Positions 37,490 to 50,115 of a DNA stretch of 64,000 nt are shown here, in pieces. The stretch is from the NCBI RefSeq assembly GCF_022965805.1, contig NC_133101.1, forward strand, positions 4,526,001 through 4,590,000. The letters are read 5' to 3'. The notes beneath the pieces were generated by a model. That model searched no databases and was not told where the DNA came from. It saw only the letters and a list, made by a program, of their open reading frames with translations. Source of the DNA: Primulina eburnea. Lineage: Eukaryota; Streptophyta; Magnoliopsida; Lamiales; Gesneriaceae. Every line of letters starts with the position of its first letter. Position 1 is the stretch's first letter. Position numbers and translations under genes: made by a program.

Positions 37490-37655
37490 GGTAAAACTTG
37501 TGTGATACGGTCTCACGGGTCGAATTTGTGAAACACAACCATGAAAAAGTATAATTTTTTATGTTAATAGTATTACTTTTTTATTGTGGATATGAGTATG
37601 ATTGACTCGTCCCACATATTAGTATCCGTGAGACGGTCTCACATGATACCTACTC
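37490..37655 (-). mobile_element. 182-bp Mutator-type MITE, copy 5 (166 bp)
   Basis: Reverse orientation: it begins GGTAAAACTTGTGTGATACG and ends CATGATACCTACTC. Perfect 9-bp duplication TATATTTTT (37481-37489 and 37656-37664). Slightly shortened. Confidence 0.88.
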
Positions 37656-37664
37656 TATATTTTT

Positions 37665-40600
37665 ATATCTATGTGCCGACACTCTCCGTCAGAAGAAAAA
37701 CTATTTATCAATGAGCCGTTATAGGCGACATTTGATCGGCGTGGAATATTTCGCATTTGGAAGAGGATTGATTTGGGGTGGATATTATTGCATATTTTCT
37801 TTTGGTCAAAGAATAAAAATAGAATGAGGAATTTTAATAGCCAATTGTTTTATGTCATACATTCCATGATAGTGGAATTAAATCAGTGTATAAAAAGAGA
37901 AGATAGCTTTACAAATATGATGATATTTACATCTTATGCTAAGGTTGAAATAAGCATATTTAATTAAAAACATAATATATATAATTTTTATAATTCGGGT
38001 GCTTCGTCGTCACCGTCCCAAGATATTCACATGAACATATTGTGAAATGTCATATTAATCATCCTCTTACACATTTTTCAGGTCTCGAGAAACATGTTGC
38101 ATTAAATGCTTCCACGAAGTTTATGTAAACATATTTTGCGACGTCCAACAAGAAACTCCTTGAATATATATAATATTAAATAAACCTTATAAAGTAACTA
38201 TTTGGTGGTGGAGTTTTTTTAAAAAATTTCATAAATATCAAAACAACTTCCACCACTCTCATCTGCACTTGATTAAAAAAAATTTGGTCACGCTCATCTC
38301 TTCAACCGCTCTCCCTTCTTTTCTTTCTCCACAAAAAAAAAATCATACTTTTTTTAAATTTTAAAAAAATGTCATTCATATCTTATCATAATAAATATTT
38401 AAACATAGATAAAATTCATAATACGTTATACACACACAACCGATTATTATATATATAATTATCGTCTCCCACTTTCTATAATTTATTTATTATTTATGAC
38501 AAATTATTACACACACACATGTGTGTATATATATGTGGGAGACAAGAATTTTTTCAATGAAGAATGATGATGGGGATAAAAACAAGTGGGGTTGATTCGA
38601 AATGATTAAGCAAGCAAAGCGTGACCATAAATTTCAACTTTTTCTTACACACACAACTTGTCAAATAATCTAGCGACTTATGCACAACGGATTGATTGGT
38701 ATTTCTGACCAACAATAATATATATATATTAAAAATATAGGAGTCTTTTATTATATATTTTGTCAATATTTATTGAAATTTTAAGATATATATTATAATA
38801 AGAAAAAAAAAATTCACATTAAAGATTGATGATAACAAGTTGTTGCTTGGCTTTACAGCGAATAAATGTCCACTCGAGAGAGTGCCCAAGGAAAATACTT
38901 CCAGGTTTTCCACTTTTTCAATGTTTGATCTTTTCAGAGCATATGCATGCATTCTATCCCGGAAGCCATAGGAGCAATCACCCACTCAAATAAATAATTT
39001 TAGAACAACACATATTTCAAATTTTACAAAATTCAAAGTAATATAAACTTCACATTTCAATCACTCTTTCAGAGATAATTACGATTTTCCAACAATTACA
39101 CGTGATATTAATAATTGCATTGTTTTTATAGCTTTCTTTGCATACATGTTATTGACTTATTGTTCTCAACAATCTTCTCTCTCGCATTATATAAAATTAA
39201 TGAAAATCAGGTACTCAAACATGGCTATTATACCAACTATAGGCTCTACGCTTAATTTTCAACTTTACCGAAAGTCATAATCATCACTAACGGGCACAAA
39301 ACATATTTTTTAAACTATATAACAATCAAAGATATCGGATGCAAGATTGATTCATATGTAAGTTTTAAGAGAGAGAGCTCCCAAATGGGGGATGTAAAGA
39401 TAATTGCCCTATATTGAGCCAAATTAGTTTTTTTTTTTTCAAAAAATAAAACAAAGTTATATAAAATTATTGCTCTATCTAAATGACAAAACTACCATTT
39501 GTCCAGTTTTTAATCATGTTTCCGAAAGTACCTTTTTCTTCCCGTTCGTGCCATTTAAAAAATTGTGACAATCAATTAAGTTATTGTTATTTTATTGGAC
39601 GATTAAATATTATGACTATAAAATTTGACAAAAATATGATTAGTACGGCACCGTCTGGACTGATTGGTCAAATATAAATTTAGACTTTGCCACGCATGAA
39701 TGATTGATCGATCTTTGTCGTATTAACTGGTCTAGATCCACAACATATATCGGAAATTTGGAAATACATTTTAAAAACTATTTGTATTATTATTTTTTAA
39801 CTAATTCAAGAGTTTGTATTACAAGGGAAAAAAATTGTATTTGGTACATGACGTTTGAAATTAATATTCAATAATATAAGCACAAGTATAAACGAGACTC
39901 GAGAATAATAATTATCTTTGTTATGAGAGTAATCGATACACTACATTTGATTCGTTGTACTGCTAAAAAATATGAAGTTATACTCTTTGCAACAACTATA
40001 TTTTTTTTATGAAATGGTAAATATTCAATCATACGAGTACATAATACCATAATTAATAATTTTATATTTTGGTATATATAAACTGCAGTCGAAATGTTTA
40101 TATACTCCCATAATTTGATCAAATATCGTGGAAAAAAATTATCAGTCCTCATCAGCTTCAACAAATCATCCAAACCAATTTTAAGAGATATATGGGTTTT
40201 TTGATCATGTATTTGTCTTGATGACTCGACGAACATCACAATTTTAATTTATTGGTGCCTAAATTTCGATTCTCATATTTTGTATATTAAGAAAATAAAT
40301 TAGCTTATGAAAATGTACGCATTTTACATGATTTATTTATCCAATGTATTTTTCATGTTAATCTATATAAATATAATTACATTCTAGAGGAAATTTTCGT
40401 TCTAAGCCTTTCACTCATTGCCACCTTAAGTAATCCAAAATTTATTCTTCACCAAGCATTGTAATTGGCTGCATCTCCAATCGGAACCACAAAACTGTCA
40501 CGTTACCTCATGCACTCTCCATTGAAATTTAGCATATAGCTTATTCCTTCTAAATTACCCGTGCGGAAGTAATGCATGCAAGTGTGTTTAAACTTCGGAT

Positions 40601-40923
40601 AAAATCGAAAATCTAAATTGAAAAAACGAAACACCGAACCGAAATACTAATTTTTTTTTAATTCAGATATAAATGTTAAAACCAAAGTTTATTTAGTTCG
40701 GTTTTTGATTATATATATCAAAATCGTCAAATCGATTTGGTACATACTATCCATGTGAATAGTGAGTGAGTGACCTCATCCTCTTATACATAGGACTGAA
40801 TAATGGTTAATCATAAGATAAAGTTTGAAAACATTACAGCAAAAAAATATCATATGTGGTTAGATCTCTTCAGTAAATATGGACTGCACCGGTACCTGCC
40901 AATGACTCCTCTCTTCGCTGAAA
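37665..40923. other. Intergenic, no gene recognised
   Basis: AT-rich DNA with short AC/GT and AT microsatellite stretches near 38420-38540. The open frames up to 123 codons (for example 39868-40239, minus) show no domain and have the low-complexity composition of the background. The part next to 40900 would be the resistance gene's 3' flank. Confidence 0.5.
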
Positions 40924-43900
40924 TCAGACTTCAATGTATATTTGGGGAATATGTGAGATTTTAGGCCAATCCGCACCCTTTGATCTCTCGCATCTCTTCG
41001 CCAAAACTGGACCGCACCATCGCACATCAAGCACCGATAGTGATTTTAGATTCCCGATGCCATCTGGCAATGACGTAACCTTACGACAACCCCAAAGAAT
41101 AAATTTTCTAAGGGCACTCAATTGTTGAATGCACTCTGGCAAACATTCGAGCTCTTGACAATGAATTATCACCAATTCATGGAGGCTACTGACCACTCCT
41201 TGTAGCGGCCCAGATAATGGATCCACTTTCTCGCAACGTTCAAACGCTAAGGATCTCAGGGAAAGCATATTTTCCAAAATAGCTGCCGGAAATAATCTAA
41301 GGCTATCGCAGCCATAGAATGAAATTTCCTCCAGAGAATTGAAATACTTGAGTCCTTCCGGTGGATATTCAAGTTTTGTGCAGAAAAGAAAACTCAACTT
41401 CTTCAGACCATATAGTCCATCCAACACGATGGATAGACTCCTGAGATTAGGACACTCATTTATTTCCAATTTCTTTAGATTCTTTTGAGCGCTCACTAAA
41501 CCTCCTGGAAGGAGACTAAGTTCATCAGCATCGTCCATTAAGCGAAGTGATTCGATTGAAGTAGCAATCATGGATCCAAGGATTGCTGGGTTGGTGTGTA
41601 CATGGAAATCTTTAAGAACTGGTAGAAAAGGCAGTCTCATCAATTTGGGGCATCTCTTTATCTCTAGATATTTTAAGCCAATAAAACTCTCATGTGAATT
41701 TGGTATAATCCATTCCTCCAAGTCCAGCATTTCCAATAACCGGAGCTGTGTCAATGCAACAAATGAACTTTTTCCATCGCCACACCATTCAGTACCCAAT
41801 CTTCTTAAAGAATACAATCTAAAAAGTTTAAGAATCTTCAGAGCTGGAAGTTTCCCGAGGGGTGGAAGGTGTTCACAATTTTCACATCTTTCCAAAGTGA
41901 TTTCACTTAGATTATGAAACGCTGGAGCAGACATCCAATTTGGGAACCTCGAACCTTGATATGACGAAATGCAGATCTGCTCTAGATTAGGATGTGGTTG
42001 GATATTCTCTAGAGTCGCTTCGAAATGTTTCATGGAGATCTTGTTTGCTCCTCTTGCCCACGATAAATTCAAAGATGCCAGGTTCCGCTTCGTAATCATG
42101 TTGGCGGCTTTGACGTCTTCTAGGTTTTTCACATTTTCAAGTCCTCTTATGCTCAACTTCCCTCCAAGATTTAATTCCTTCAGCTGGATGATTTGGTGTT
42201 CTGAGTTTTCACCCACGATGAAAATGCTTAGTCTTTGCAGGGAAGTTAATTCTCCAAGTCCCGGTGGCGTGCAGATAAGTGAATCAGGCCTATCAATTTC
42301 CACAAACCAAAGATTTTTCATGTGTTTCAAACCTTCAGGCAAATTGCGAAGATCGTGTGTATATGTAAGTTTCAAGGTCTGAAGGTTGTGGAGATGAGTA
42401 ATGGATTCAGGCAGCGTCCTGAGCTCAATGCATGACATTGAAAGGAACCTAAGATGTTCCCATTTGTCAACAAAATCCCGAAAATTCATTATCCTGCAAA
42501 ATCTCAAGTCCAACACTCTTAAATGTTGTTGGTTTGAGAGAAAGGAGAACAAAAATGCTCCACGTTTAATATCAGCATACGGATCCATTTTGGTAAGCGA
42601 GCGCAAAGTATCCACGCTCAGTAGTCGGAGGTTATCCCTTTTCTCTTTAATAATCCGAAGTGACCGCGAATCACATGACAAGTGACGAACTCTAGGTGGA
42701 ATTTTCTGCACATTGCCATCCACTATCCTGTAAGTTTCTCGTCTCATGACCGATTCTGCCAAATCATGCATTAGATCATGCATTTTACATCTCATTTTCC
42801 CTATCTGGTGTTTCTCGGCATCTTGCAAAAATGATCTCCGAACCAGTTCTTCAAAGATCGATCGGCCAATGAGATACAAGTCTTTTTGGCCTTCTTCGTG
42901 AAGGAAGCCGTTTGCCATCCATAGTTGTATTAGTCGTCCCTATCCATCCAATAATCCTTGGGAAATACGCAACAATACGAGAAACATTGCCTCATTTGTG
43001 GAGATAAATTGTCATAACTCAACATCAATACAGGAAAGATGTTGTTTCCATGATCCGGTAGATTCCATGTTTCACTTTCTTTAACTGCCAACCATTCGCT
43101 TTCGTGGCTTTTAAATCGCATCAAGCTCCCTAGAGCCTTTATAGCCAAAGGCACACCGCCACATTTCTTCACTATCACCTCACCAATTCCGACTAGGTTT
43201 TCGTCTTCTGTTCTACATGCAAATGCTCTTCTCTTGAATAAACACCAAGAATCGGCGTATGATAAATAGCCAATTCGGTGTGACATGATTTCAGCCGTAG
43301 CCATCATTCGAGAAATTTTTTCATTTCGAGTTGTCACAAGTACCCCACTGCCTTTTGACCCACATCTTAACGCTTCTTTAAGAGGATCCCACAGACTTTG
43401 GTCGTCGTTCCAAACATCGTCCAGAACTAGTAAAAACTTCTTTCCCTCAACTTTTCTTGAAGAAGACGCAGCAATGGATCCAACTCTGTGACACTACATC
43501 CACCTCTTTGTACAGATTCTAAAATTGCTTTAACCAGCCTCTGCAAGCTGAAATCTTCCGAGACACAAACCCAGATTCGTAGCTCAAAATGCTTCTCCAC
43601 CCTTCCATCATTATAGACCAGTTGGGCAAGCGTCGTTTTACCGATTCCCCCCATTCCCCACACAGCACAGACAGAAAGATCATCTTGATCAGCCATGTCA
43701 TGGAGCAGTTTCTGGACTAACATTTCCCTCTCCTCATCTCTTCCGAAAATCTCCGATTCGTTCACCAATGAACTGGTCTGTCGGCTCTCTACAACTCCAA
43801 CTTGATTGTTCATAACACCCTCCCTCAACTCGAACTTATGTCTCTCATCCGCTATATCATTTAATCTTCCCCTTATATCTCTCACTTTTCTTGATATTTC

Positions 43901-44248
43901 AACACGAAATATCAATGGGTTTCTTTTCGAGAAAAAAGAAGTTAGATGTAAGTGCTTACCTCTTTCGGAATTAAATCTCCGTCTGAGGCTTTTGGTAGCG
44001 ATCAGGTCCAGCACGTCATCAGCATCATAGGCAACATCCTTGAGCTTTAGCAACCAATTCTGCAGCACCAAATTGTTTCTTTGCTTGACTTCAGCATCTT
44101 GGATCACAAGTTGGATTGTGCTAAATACACTTTCAAGTCTCCTTAGATCATCCTCTAAGTCCCAAAGGAGCCCAACACCTCGCAACAAAGCTTTGTTCAA
44201 GTTTCCAATTACTGTTTGCATAAGCGCCGAAACAAGTGCTTCTGCCAT
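40924..44248 (-). pseudogene. CC-NBS-LRR (CNL) resistance gene, two frameshifts
   Basis: An intracellular immune receptor of the RGA type, intronless, spanning about 1107 codons. Piece 1 (44248-43427) has the coiled coil with an EDVID-like AYDADDVLD (73-81), the P-loop GMGGIGKTT (198-206) and RNBS-A. Near 43448 one base is missing. The frame then continues with KKFLLVLDDVW (kinase 2), GSGVLVTTR (RNBS-B), CGGVPLAIK (GLPL) and CFSYCCVFP (RNBS-D). Near 42932 a second base is missing, and the third piece begins RLIQLWMANGF. This carries the MHD motif (MHDLMHDLAESV) and a long series of leucine-rich repeats to 40924. Both missing bases adjoin GGG runs. All motifs are otherwise kept, so decay is recent or the breaks are sequence errors. 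Confidence 0.93.
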
Positions 44249-44653
44249 ATTTCAAAGCTCGAGATTTTCAGATGGAAAAAATGAAATGAAAGCTGTACAG
44301 ATTGAGATCTAAAAACGACTTGTTGAAAATGTTATTTTTTTATTAATTTTTTTAAAATCAAGGCTCCACACGCACTTTGTTCAATTATGGAGTTTCCTAC
44401 TGTTTGCTGTTGATTTGTGTATTAATTTTTTTAACAGTGAGAGATAATTTTCTGATGAATTAAGGGCACAATGAAAATCCCAAAAAATGATAAATACTAT
44501 TGAGAAATTGAAAATTTATAACAAAACTTATATATTTGTTTTACATATTTTATCCAAAAATATGAAATAGATTCAAAAAAAAAATTTAACGAAAAACTTT
44601 ATGAAAACGTATTTTTTTTTTCAGCTTCACATGAAAAGATATCATGGTCGAGT
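44249..44653. other. Upstream region of the CNL gene
   Basis: AT-rich DNA that would contain the CNL promoter on the minus strand. No clear TATA box or other motif could be chosen. Confidence 0.4.
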
Positions 44654-44816
44654 TTATTTTAATAGTAAGTCTCATGTGATACGGTTAATCTTGTTTATAT
44701 TTATGATAAAAAAAAAACTATCATTTTTGACATAAAAAATAATCTTTTCTCATGAGTGACTCAAATAGAAAATATTTCTTATAAAATTGAATTATAAAAC
44801 CGTCTCATGTTAGTTT

Positions 44817-45156
44817 TGTTAGAAATATTTTCAGAAATTTATCCTATTTCCAGAATCTTCATGGAAATTTATCCTATTTCCAGAATCTTCATGATTCATG
44901 AACGGAGGCGTGTGTCTCTTCATAATAGAAGTGTTATTTGGCCAGAGTCATGGCTAAGAGTCATGTCCGTTCAGAATTGTCTCTACGTTATCTATAAATA
45001 GAAGTGCATCATCAAATTCAAAGGGGGTCTTGAATTAATCGTTTTCTCCATTGTATCCTGAAAGAGATCGAGAAACATCTCTTAAAAGATAGCGATTACA
45101 AAACGTGCCTTGGAGTCAATCAAAATCATTTATATTATTTTCGAAATCGTTCAACA
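44817..45156 (+). repeat. copia 5' LTR
   Basis: 340 bp, TG..CA. It contains a perfect 30-bp tandem duplication (44834-44863 and 44864-44893) and a TATA box TATAAATAG near 44993, from which genomic RNA should start. Confidence 0.95.
44993..45001 (+). promoter_or_regulatory. LTR TATA box
   Basis: TATAAATAG in the 5' LTR. The same motif is in the 3' LTR near 49933, where it could drive read-out towards 50100 and beyond. Confidence 0.65.
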
Positions 45157-45166
45157 GTTTTAAGAG

Positions 45167-48100
45167 ATGTCTTCATTCAAGGATTTAAATCTGAATGATT
45201 CCGTGGCACAGTCCATTCAAGTGATGAATCAGGATCTAGTTCGTCTCGACCGCTTCAATGGTCATAATTTCATGCGTTGGCAGGAAAAGGTTCTGTTCTT
45301 TTTGACAGCAATCAAACTGTCATACATCCTAAGTGATGATTTTGCTCCAATTCCAAACGATGCTCCAGAAGATGATGCAAAACGCAAAGAGGAACTACAA
45401 GCACAGAGGCAGAAGCGGAAAGATGATGATTTTTTATGCCGAGGCCATATACTGAATGCATTATCAGACTCTGTTTACAGCGCGCATAGAACAATTGAAA
45501 CAGCGAAGGAATTGTGGTTGGCACTGGAAAACAAATACCGTATCGAAGAGGCAAGTAATCAGAAGTTCCTGATAGGTAACTATTTCGATTTTAAGATGTC
45601 TGAAAGTAAACCTGTTCTTGATCAAGTTCATGAGTTACAGTTAATTGTTAGCAATCTTAAGAATGCTGAGATTACTCTGCCCGAACCTTTTCAAGTTGGA
45701 GCCATAATTACAAAATTGCCTTATTCCTGGAATGGTTATAAAAAGAAACTGAAACATGATGAAAGTAAACACACTTTGGAATCCCTCATGCGTCATCTGC
45801 GTATCGAGGAGGACTCTCGTAAGCGAGAGAATTTTGATCAGGAGGCTGGAAAAGCTAATATGGTTCAAGGAGAAACATCTACGAACCATAAAAACTGGAA
45901 AAAGAGGAAGAATCCGATGTCCAATGGATTTCCTCCTAAGAAAAAACAGAAAGGTAATTGTTACTATTGTCAGAAACTTGGTCATTTTGCCAAAGATTGC
46001 AGGAAACGCATCAAGGATGATAATTTCAAAGGAAAGCAGATTAATATGACTGCTGGAAATGATGATTCGAATTTCACCGCTATATTAGAGGAAGCCAACT
46101 CAATTGGTTTTGAAGAAGGATGGTGGTTGGACACAGGGGCCACTGTTCATGTAAGTTATGATATGTCAACTTTCAAAACCTACAAAGAATGCACTGATGG
46201 AAGAGAGGTGAAAATGGGCAACAATGTTCGTGCCAAAGTTACTGGAATTGGAACAGTAATTCTGAAGTTCACATCAGGCAAACCACTGACATTGAATGAA
46301 GTGTATCATGTGCCTGAAATGACAAAGAATCTGATTTCTGGAGATCGTCTTAACAAAGGAGGATTTAAGTTGGTCATTGAGTCTGACAGCCTTGTAATAT
46401 CCAAGAATAATGTGTTTGTAGGAAAGGGCTACTCTTGTAATGGCATGTTTAAAATGAATATAATAAAAGATAATTCTGCTTATATTGTTGATTCTTTATC
46501 ATTGTGGCATGCTAGATTAGGACATGTAAATTATAAATCTGTTAAGAACATGCATAACCTAGGAATAATATCGAAATGCAAAATGGATAATATTCAAAAG
46601 TGTGATATTTGTGTTCAAGGAAAAATCACTTGTAAACCACATAAATCTGTTTCAATAAGAACAACAGAATTACTAGGACTTGTACATTCTGATGTGTCTG
46701 ATTTACATAGTAAAGTATCTCGTGGTGGAAACAAGTATTTTGTCACCTTTATAGATGATTATTCGAAATATTCTTATGTTTATTTACTTAAGAGCAAAGA
46801 TGAGGTTCTTAGCAAATTTCTAATATATAAAGCAGAAGTTGAGAATCAATTGAATCGTAAAATTAAAGTCCTACGTTCCGATAGAGGAGGTGAATATCAA
46901 GCTACTGACCTTGCAAAATTTTGTGAAAGAAATGGTATAATTCACGAGTTCACACCACCATATTCGCCCGAATCGAATGGTGTTGCTGAAAGAAAAAATA
47001 GGACTTTAATTGAAATGGTAAATTGCATGTTGATCAGTTCCGGTTTACTTGATTATTGGTGGGGTGAGGCACTTCTAACTGCCTGCTATATTTTAAACAG
47101 AATTCCTATGAAAAGAATTAGCAAGACTCCATATGAATCATGGTTCAATCGAAAACCAAATCTCAGCCGTCTCAAGGTATGGGGATGTCTTGCATATGTG
47201 AGAAAACCAAAACCTGAGATTACTAAGTTAGGAAATAAGACCTATAAATGTGTCTTTATTGGATTCTCTAGAAATAGTACTGCATATAGATTTCTGAAAC
47301 TGGAATCAAATGACATATTTGAATCCGTAGATGCTGAATTTTTTGAACATTTATACAAGTCTTCATCTTTACCTCAAATTGAAAATAACACTACTCATAA
47401 CTCATTCAAGAGAGCTCATGAAGAATCATTGGATAGTACTGCTGTAAGAAAAAATAAAAGGCAAAGGAAAGAAAAATCATTTGGTTCTGATTTTATAACA
47501 TACTTACTGGAAGGTGATGTAAATAACATTACACACCAAACTAAGTTTTCTCAGAATGATGATAATGAGCCTGTAAATTTCTCAGAAGCTATGACTTCAA
47601 GAGATGCTGTTTTTTGGAAAGAAGCAGTAAATGATGAAATGAGATCCATTATGATAAATCAAACATGGAAATTGGTTGATCTACCTCGTGGTTCCAAACC
47701 AATTGGATGCAAATGGATTTTCAAACGAAAACTTAATACAGACGGCTCTATAAATAAATACAAAGCTAGATTAGTAGCTAAAGGTTTCAAACAACGCCAT
47801 GGTATAGACTACTTTGACACATATGCTCCCGTGGCAAGGATATCATCTATCCGTGTGTTATTATCTCTTGCTTCCATTCACAAATTATTTGTTCATCAAA
47901 TGGACGTAAAAACGACTTTCCTAAATGGTGATTTAGAAGAAGAGATATATATGGAACAACCGGACGGTTTTGTTTTACCTGGGCAAGAAAAGAAAGTCTG
48001 TAAATTAGTAAAGTCGTTGTATGGACTAAAACAAGCACCCATGCAATGGCATGAAAAGTTCAATGGAGTAATGCTATCTAATGGTTTCAAGGTTAATGAA

Positions 48101-49105
48101 GCAGATAAATGTATTTATTCAAAATATACAAATAACATGTGCATTTTGGTTTGCTTATACGTTGATGATATGCTCATATTTGGTTCTAATATGGAATGTG
48201 TAAATGAAACGAAACAATTTCTAGAATCTAATTTTGATATGAAGGATTTGGGAGAAGCTAATGTGATTTTAGGAATCAAGCTAATGAGAAAAGATGGAAA
48301 TGTATTATTGTCTCAATCTCACTATATCAAAGAAATACTTAAAAGATATGGTCATTTAGAACATAATGCAGTTTCTACCCCTATAGATCCTAGTATTAAG
48401 TTGATGAAGAATACTGGTCGATGTTATGATCAAATGCAATATGCAAGTGTAATTGGAAGTCTTATGTATGCCATGCATTGCACAAGACCGGATATAGCAT
48501 ATGCAGTTGGTTTGTTATGTCGTTTTACTAGTAATCCAGGTAAAGAACATTGGAATGCAATTTCAAGAGTTCTTAAATATCTGAAGGGAACTATTAACTA
48601 CGGATTGCATTATGAAGGATACCCAACTGCACTTGAAGGTTACAGTGATGCAAGTTGGAATAACATTGAATCAAATTCAAAATCTACTACTGGTTGGATT
48701 TTTACATTGGGAGGTGCGGCTATATCATGGTGTTCTAAGAAACAATCATGTATATCAGATTCAACCATGTTGGCAGAATTTATTGCTTTAGCTGATGCAA
48801 GCAAAGAGGCTGATTGGTTGAGAAATCTATTGATAGATGTTCCCATTTGGGACAAGCCATCTCCAGCTATGATGATTTATTGTGACAGCAAAGCTACTTT
48901 GTATAAGGTAGCAAACAAAACTTACAATGGTAAGCAGCGACATCTCAGTCTTAGACATCAGTCTATACGTAGTTTACTCAAGCAAGGAATAATTACAATT
49001 GACTATGTAGAGTCGAAAAAAAATTTAGCAGATCCTTTAACGAAAGGACTCGCTAGAGATTTGATAACAAAAACATCAAAAGGAATGGGGTTAAGGTCTA
49101 TGTGA
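45167..49105 (+). CDS. copia gag-pol polyprotein
   Basis: One open frame of 1312 codons encoding all copia functions in Ty1 order. The gag core is followed by a CCHC zinc knuckle [14 protein letters not shown] (265-278). The aspartic protease has its DTGA at 322-325. The integrase has a zinc-binding HARLGH..CDIC region, and its DD35E triad is Asp509, Asp572 and Glu608 (spacing exactly 35). Reverse transcriptase has its first Asp in [11 protein letters not shown] and YVDD at 998-1001. RNase H includes EGYSDASW and closes with [19 protein letters not shown]. No stop or frameshift interrupts it. The ATG lies only 10 bases after the LTR and is the first in frame. The copia lineage was not assigned. 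Confidence 0.97.
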   Translation: MSSFKDLNLNDSVAQSIQVMNQDLVRLDRFNGHNFMRWQEKVLFFLTAIKLSYILSDDFAPIPNDAPEDDAKRKEELQAQRQKRKDDDFLCRGHILNALSDSVYSAHRTIETAKELWLALENKYRIEEASNQKFLIGNYFDFKMSESKPVLDQVHELQLIVSNLKNAEITLPEPFQVGAIITKLPYSWNGYKKKLKHDESKHTLESLMRHLRIEEDSRKRENFDQEAGKANMVQGETSTNHKNWKKRKNPMSNGFPPKKKQKGNCYYCQKLGHFAKDCRKRIKDDNFKGKQINMTAGNDDSNFTAILEEANSIGFEEGWWLDTGATVHVSYDMSTFKTYKECTDGREVKMGNNVRAKVTGIGTVILKFTSGKPLTLNEVYHVPEMTKNLISGDRLNKGGFKLVIESDSLVISKNNVFVGKGYSCNGMFKMNIIKDNSAYIVDSLSLWHARLGHVNYKSVKNMHNLGIISKCKMDNIQKCDICVQGKITCKPHKSVSIRTTELLGLVHSDVSDLHSKVSRGGNKYFVTFIDDYSKYSYVYLLKSKDEVLSKFLIYKAEVENQLNRKIKVLRSDRGGEYQATDLAKFCERNGIIHEFTPPYSPESNGVAERKNRTLIEMVNCMLISSGLLDYWWGEALLTACYILNRIPMKRISKTPYESWFNRKPNLSRLKVWGCLAYVRKPKPEITKLGNKTYKCVFIGFSRNSTAYRFLKLESNDIFESVDAEFFEHLYKSSSLPQIENNTTHNSFKRAHEESLDSTAVRKNKRQRKEKSFGSDFITYLLEGDVNNITHQTKFSQNDDNEPVNFSEAMTSRDAVFWKEAVNDEMRSIMINQTWKLVDLPRGSKPIGCKWIFKRKLNTDGSINKYKARLVAKGFKQRHGIDYFDTYAPVARISSIRVLLSLASIHKLFVHQMDVKTTFLNGDLEEEIYMEQPDGFVLPGQEKKVCKLVKSLYGLKQAPMQWHEKFNGVMLSNGFKVNEADKCIYSKYTNNMCILVCLYVDDMLIFGSNMECVNETKQFLESNFDMKDLGEANVILGIKLMRKDGNVLLSQSHYIKEILKRYGHLEHNAVSTPIDPSIKLMKNTGRCYDQMQYASVIGSLMYAMHCTRPDIAYAVGLLCRFTSNPGKEHWNAISRVLKYLKGTINYGLHYEGYPTALEGYSDASWNNIESNSKSTTGWIFTLGGAAISWCSKKQSCISDSTMLAEFIALADASKEADWLRNLLIDVPIWDKPSPAMMIYCDSKATLYKVANKTYNGKQRHLSLRHQSIRSLLKQGIITIDYVESKKNLADPLTKGLARDLITKTSKGMGLRSM

Positions 49106-49756
49106 TTATAGTTACTTAACAGGAACCCAACTTATGTTTTGAAACACAAACAAAGTTCAAAGGGTACAAACAAGTTAAAGAATAACTTAGAAGAGACATT
49201 AGAGTATACATTTAAACCCCTTTCTCAAAATCTCTAATGTGAAAATTCTGCATGTAAGAGGCTGGATTTAGTTCCTTAATAAATCCAACTATGAGAGTAA
49301 GTGACTCGCAGAATCACTTTGAGGGAATTTACCTATGTGAGTGTGGAAATCAGGCCGTTTCCTATGAGATCTTATAGACCATCTCTAGAGCACTCACGAA
49401 ATCGGGATATTACGCATGGCCAGTAATGCGTTGGAACAAAATAAGACAAATACTTTGAATGAATAATAGTATGTGTGATGACTCCGGTTGGTTATAAAAG
49501 GGTCCTTGGTTCAAGACTCGTTCACCATAGTACCTTAACTAAACCTTGAGTTATCTACACTAAGTGGAAGTTCAAAGTCAAAAGCTACTTTCATTTATGT
49601 GCTGTTTATTCTTGATGATGCATTATTTTGAACTACGATGGCTTGATCCTGAAAGGGTACGTAGGCAATCACTTTGGTGGTGCAGCCAAATCATCGTTTT
49701 ATCCTATTTATTTAATTTTATTTTACTATCTAAAATTTTGAAAAATGGGGGGGAAT
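49106..49756 (+). other. copia 3' untranslated region with polypurine tract
   Basis: About 650 bp between the pol stop and the 3' LTR. It ends in the polypurine tract (about 49740-49756). The 125-codon frame starting at 49564 runs from here into the LTR and has no known domain. Confidence 0.75.
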
Positions 49757-50096
49757 TGTTAGAAATATTTTCAGAAATTTATCCTATTTCCAGAATCTTC
49801 ATGGAAATTTATCCTATTTCCAGAATCTTCATGATTCATGAACGGAGGCGTGTGTCTCTTCATAATAGAAGTGTTATTTGGCCAGAGTCATGGCTAAGAG
49901 TCATGTCCGTTCAGAATTGTCTCTACGTTATCTATAAATAGAAGTGCATCATCAAATTCAAAGGGGGTCTTGAATTAATCGTTTTCTCCATTGTATCCTG
50001 AAAGAGATCGAGAAACATCTCTTAAAAGATAGCGATTACAAAACGTGCCTTGGAGTCAATCAAAATCATTTATATTATTTTCGAAATCGTTCAACA
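49757..50096 (+). repeat. copia 3' LTR
   Basis: 340 bp, identical by eye to the 5' LTR including the 30-bp internal duplication. Confidence 0.95.
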
Positions 50097-50115
50097 AGTT
50101 TTTGTGTTATTTTAA

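Larger units (their letters stand above)
44817..50096 (+). mobile_element. Complete Ty1/copia LTR retrotransposon
   Basis: 5280 bp with two 340-bp LTRs (44817-45156, 49757-50096) starting TGTTAGAAAT and ending GTTCAACA. A 5-bp target duplication AGTTT lies at 44812-44816 and 50097-50101. The LTRs look identical by eye, and the single gag-pol frame is open, so insertion was recent. A purine-rich polypurine tract (AAAAATGGGGGGGAAT) directly precedes the 3' LTR. No standard primer-binding site (TGG..) follows the 5' LTR. Confidence 0.96.
44663..50106 (+). mobile_element. 182-bp Mutator-type MITE, copy 6, split by copia
   Basis: The 5' part is 44663-44816 (TAGTAAGTCTCATGTGATAC..). The last bases (TTGTG) lie at 50102-50106, on the far side of the copia element. 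The 9-bp duplication TTATTTTAA is perfect and appears at 44654-44662 and 50107-50115, proving that the two parts belong together. Confidence 0.88.

Noticed and set aside
39868..40239. 123-codon minus-strand frame in intergenic DNA
   Set aside because: AT-driven composition, no domain, no splice or promoter context.
49564..49941. 125-codon frame after copia pol, considered as an extra envelope-like gene
   Set aside because: No signal peptide or membrane pattern, and half of it is LTR sequence that also occurs at 44807-45001.
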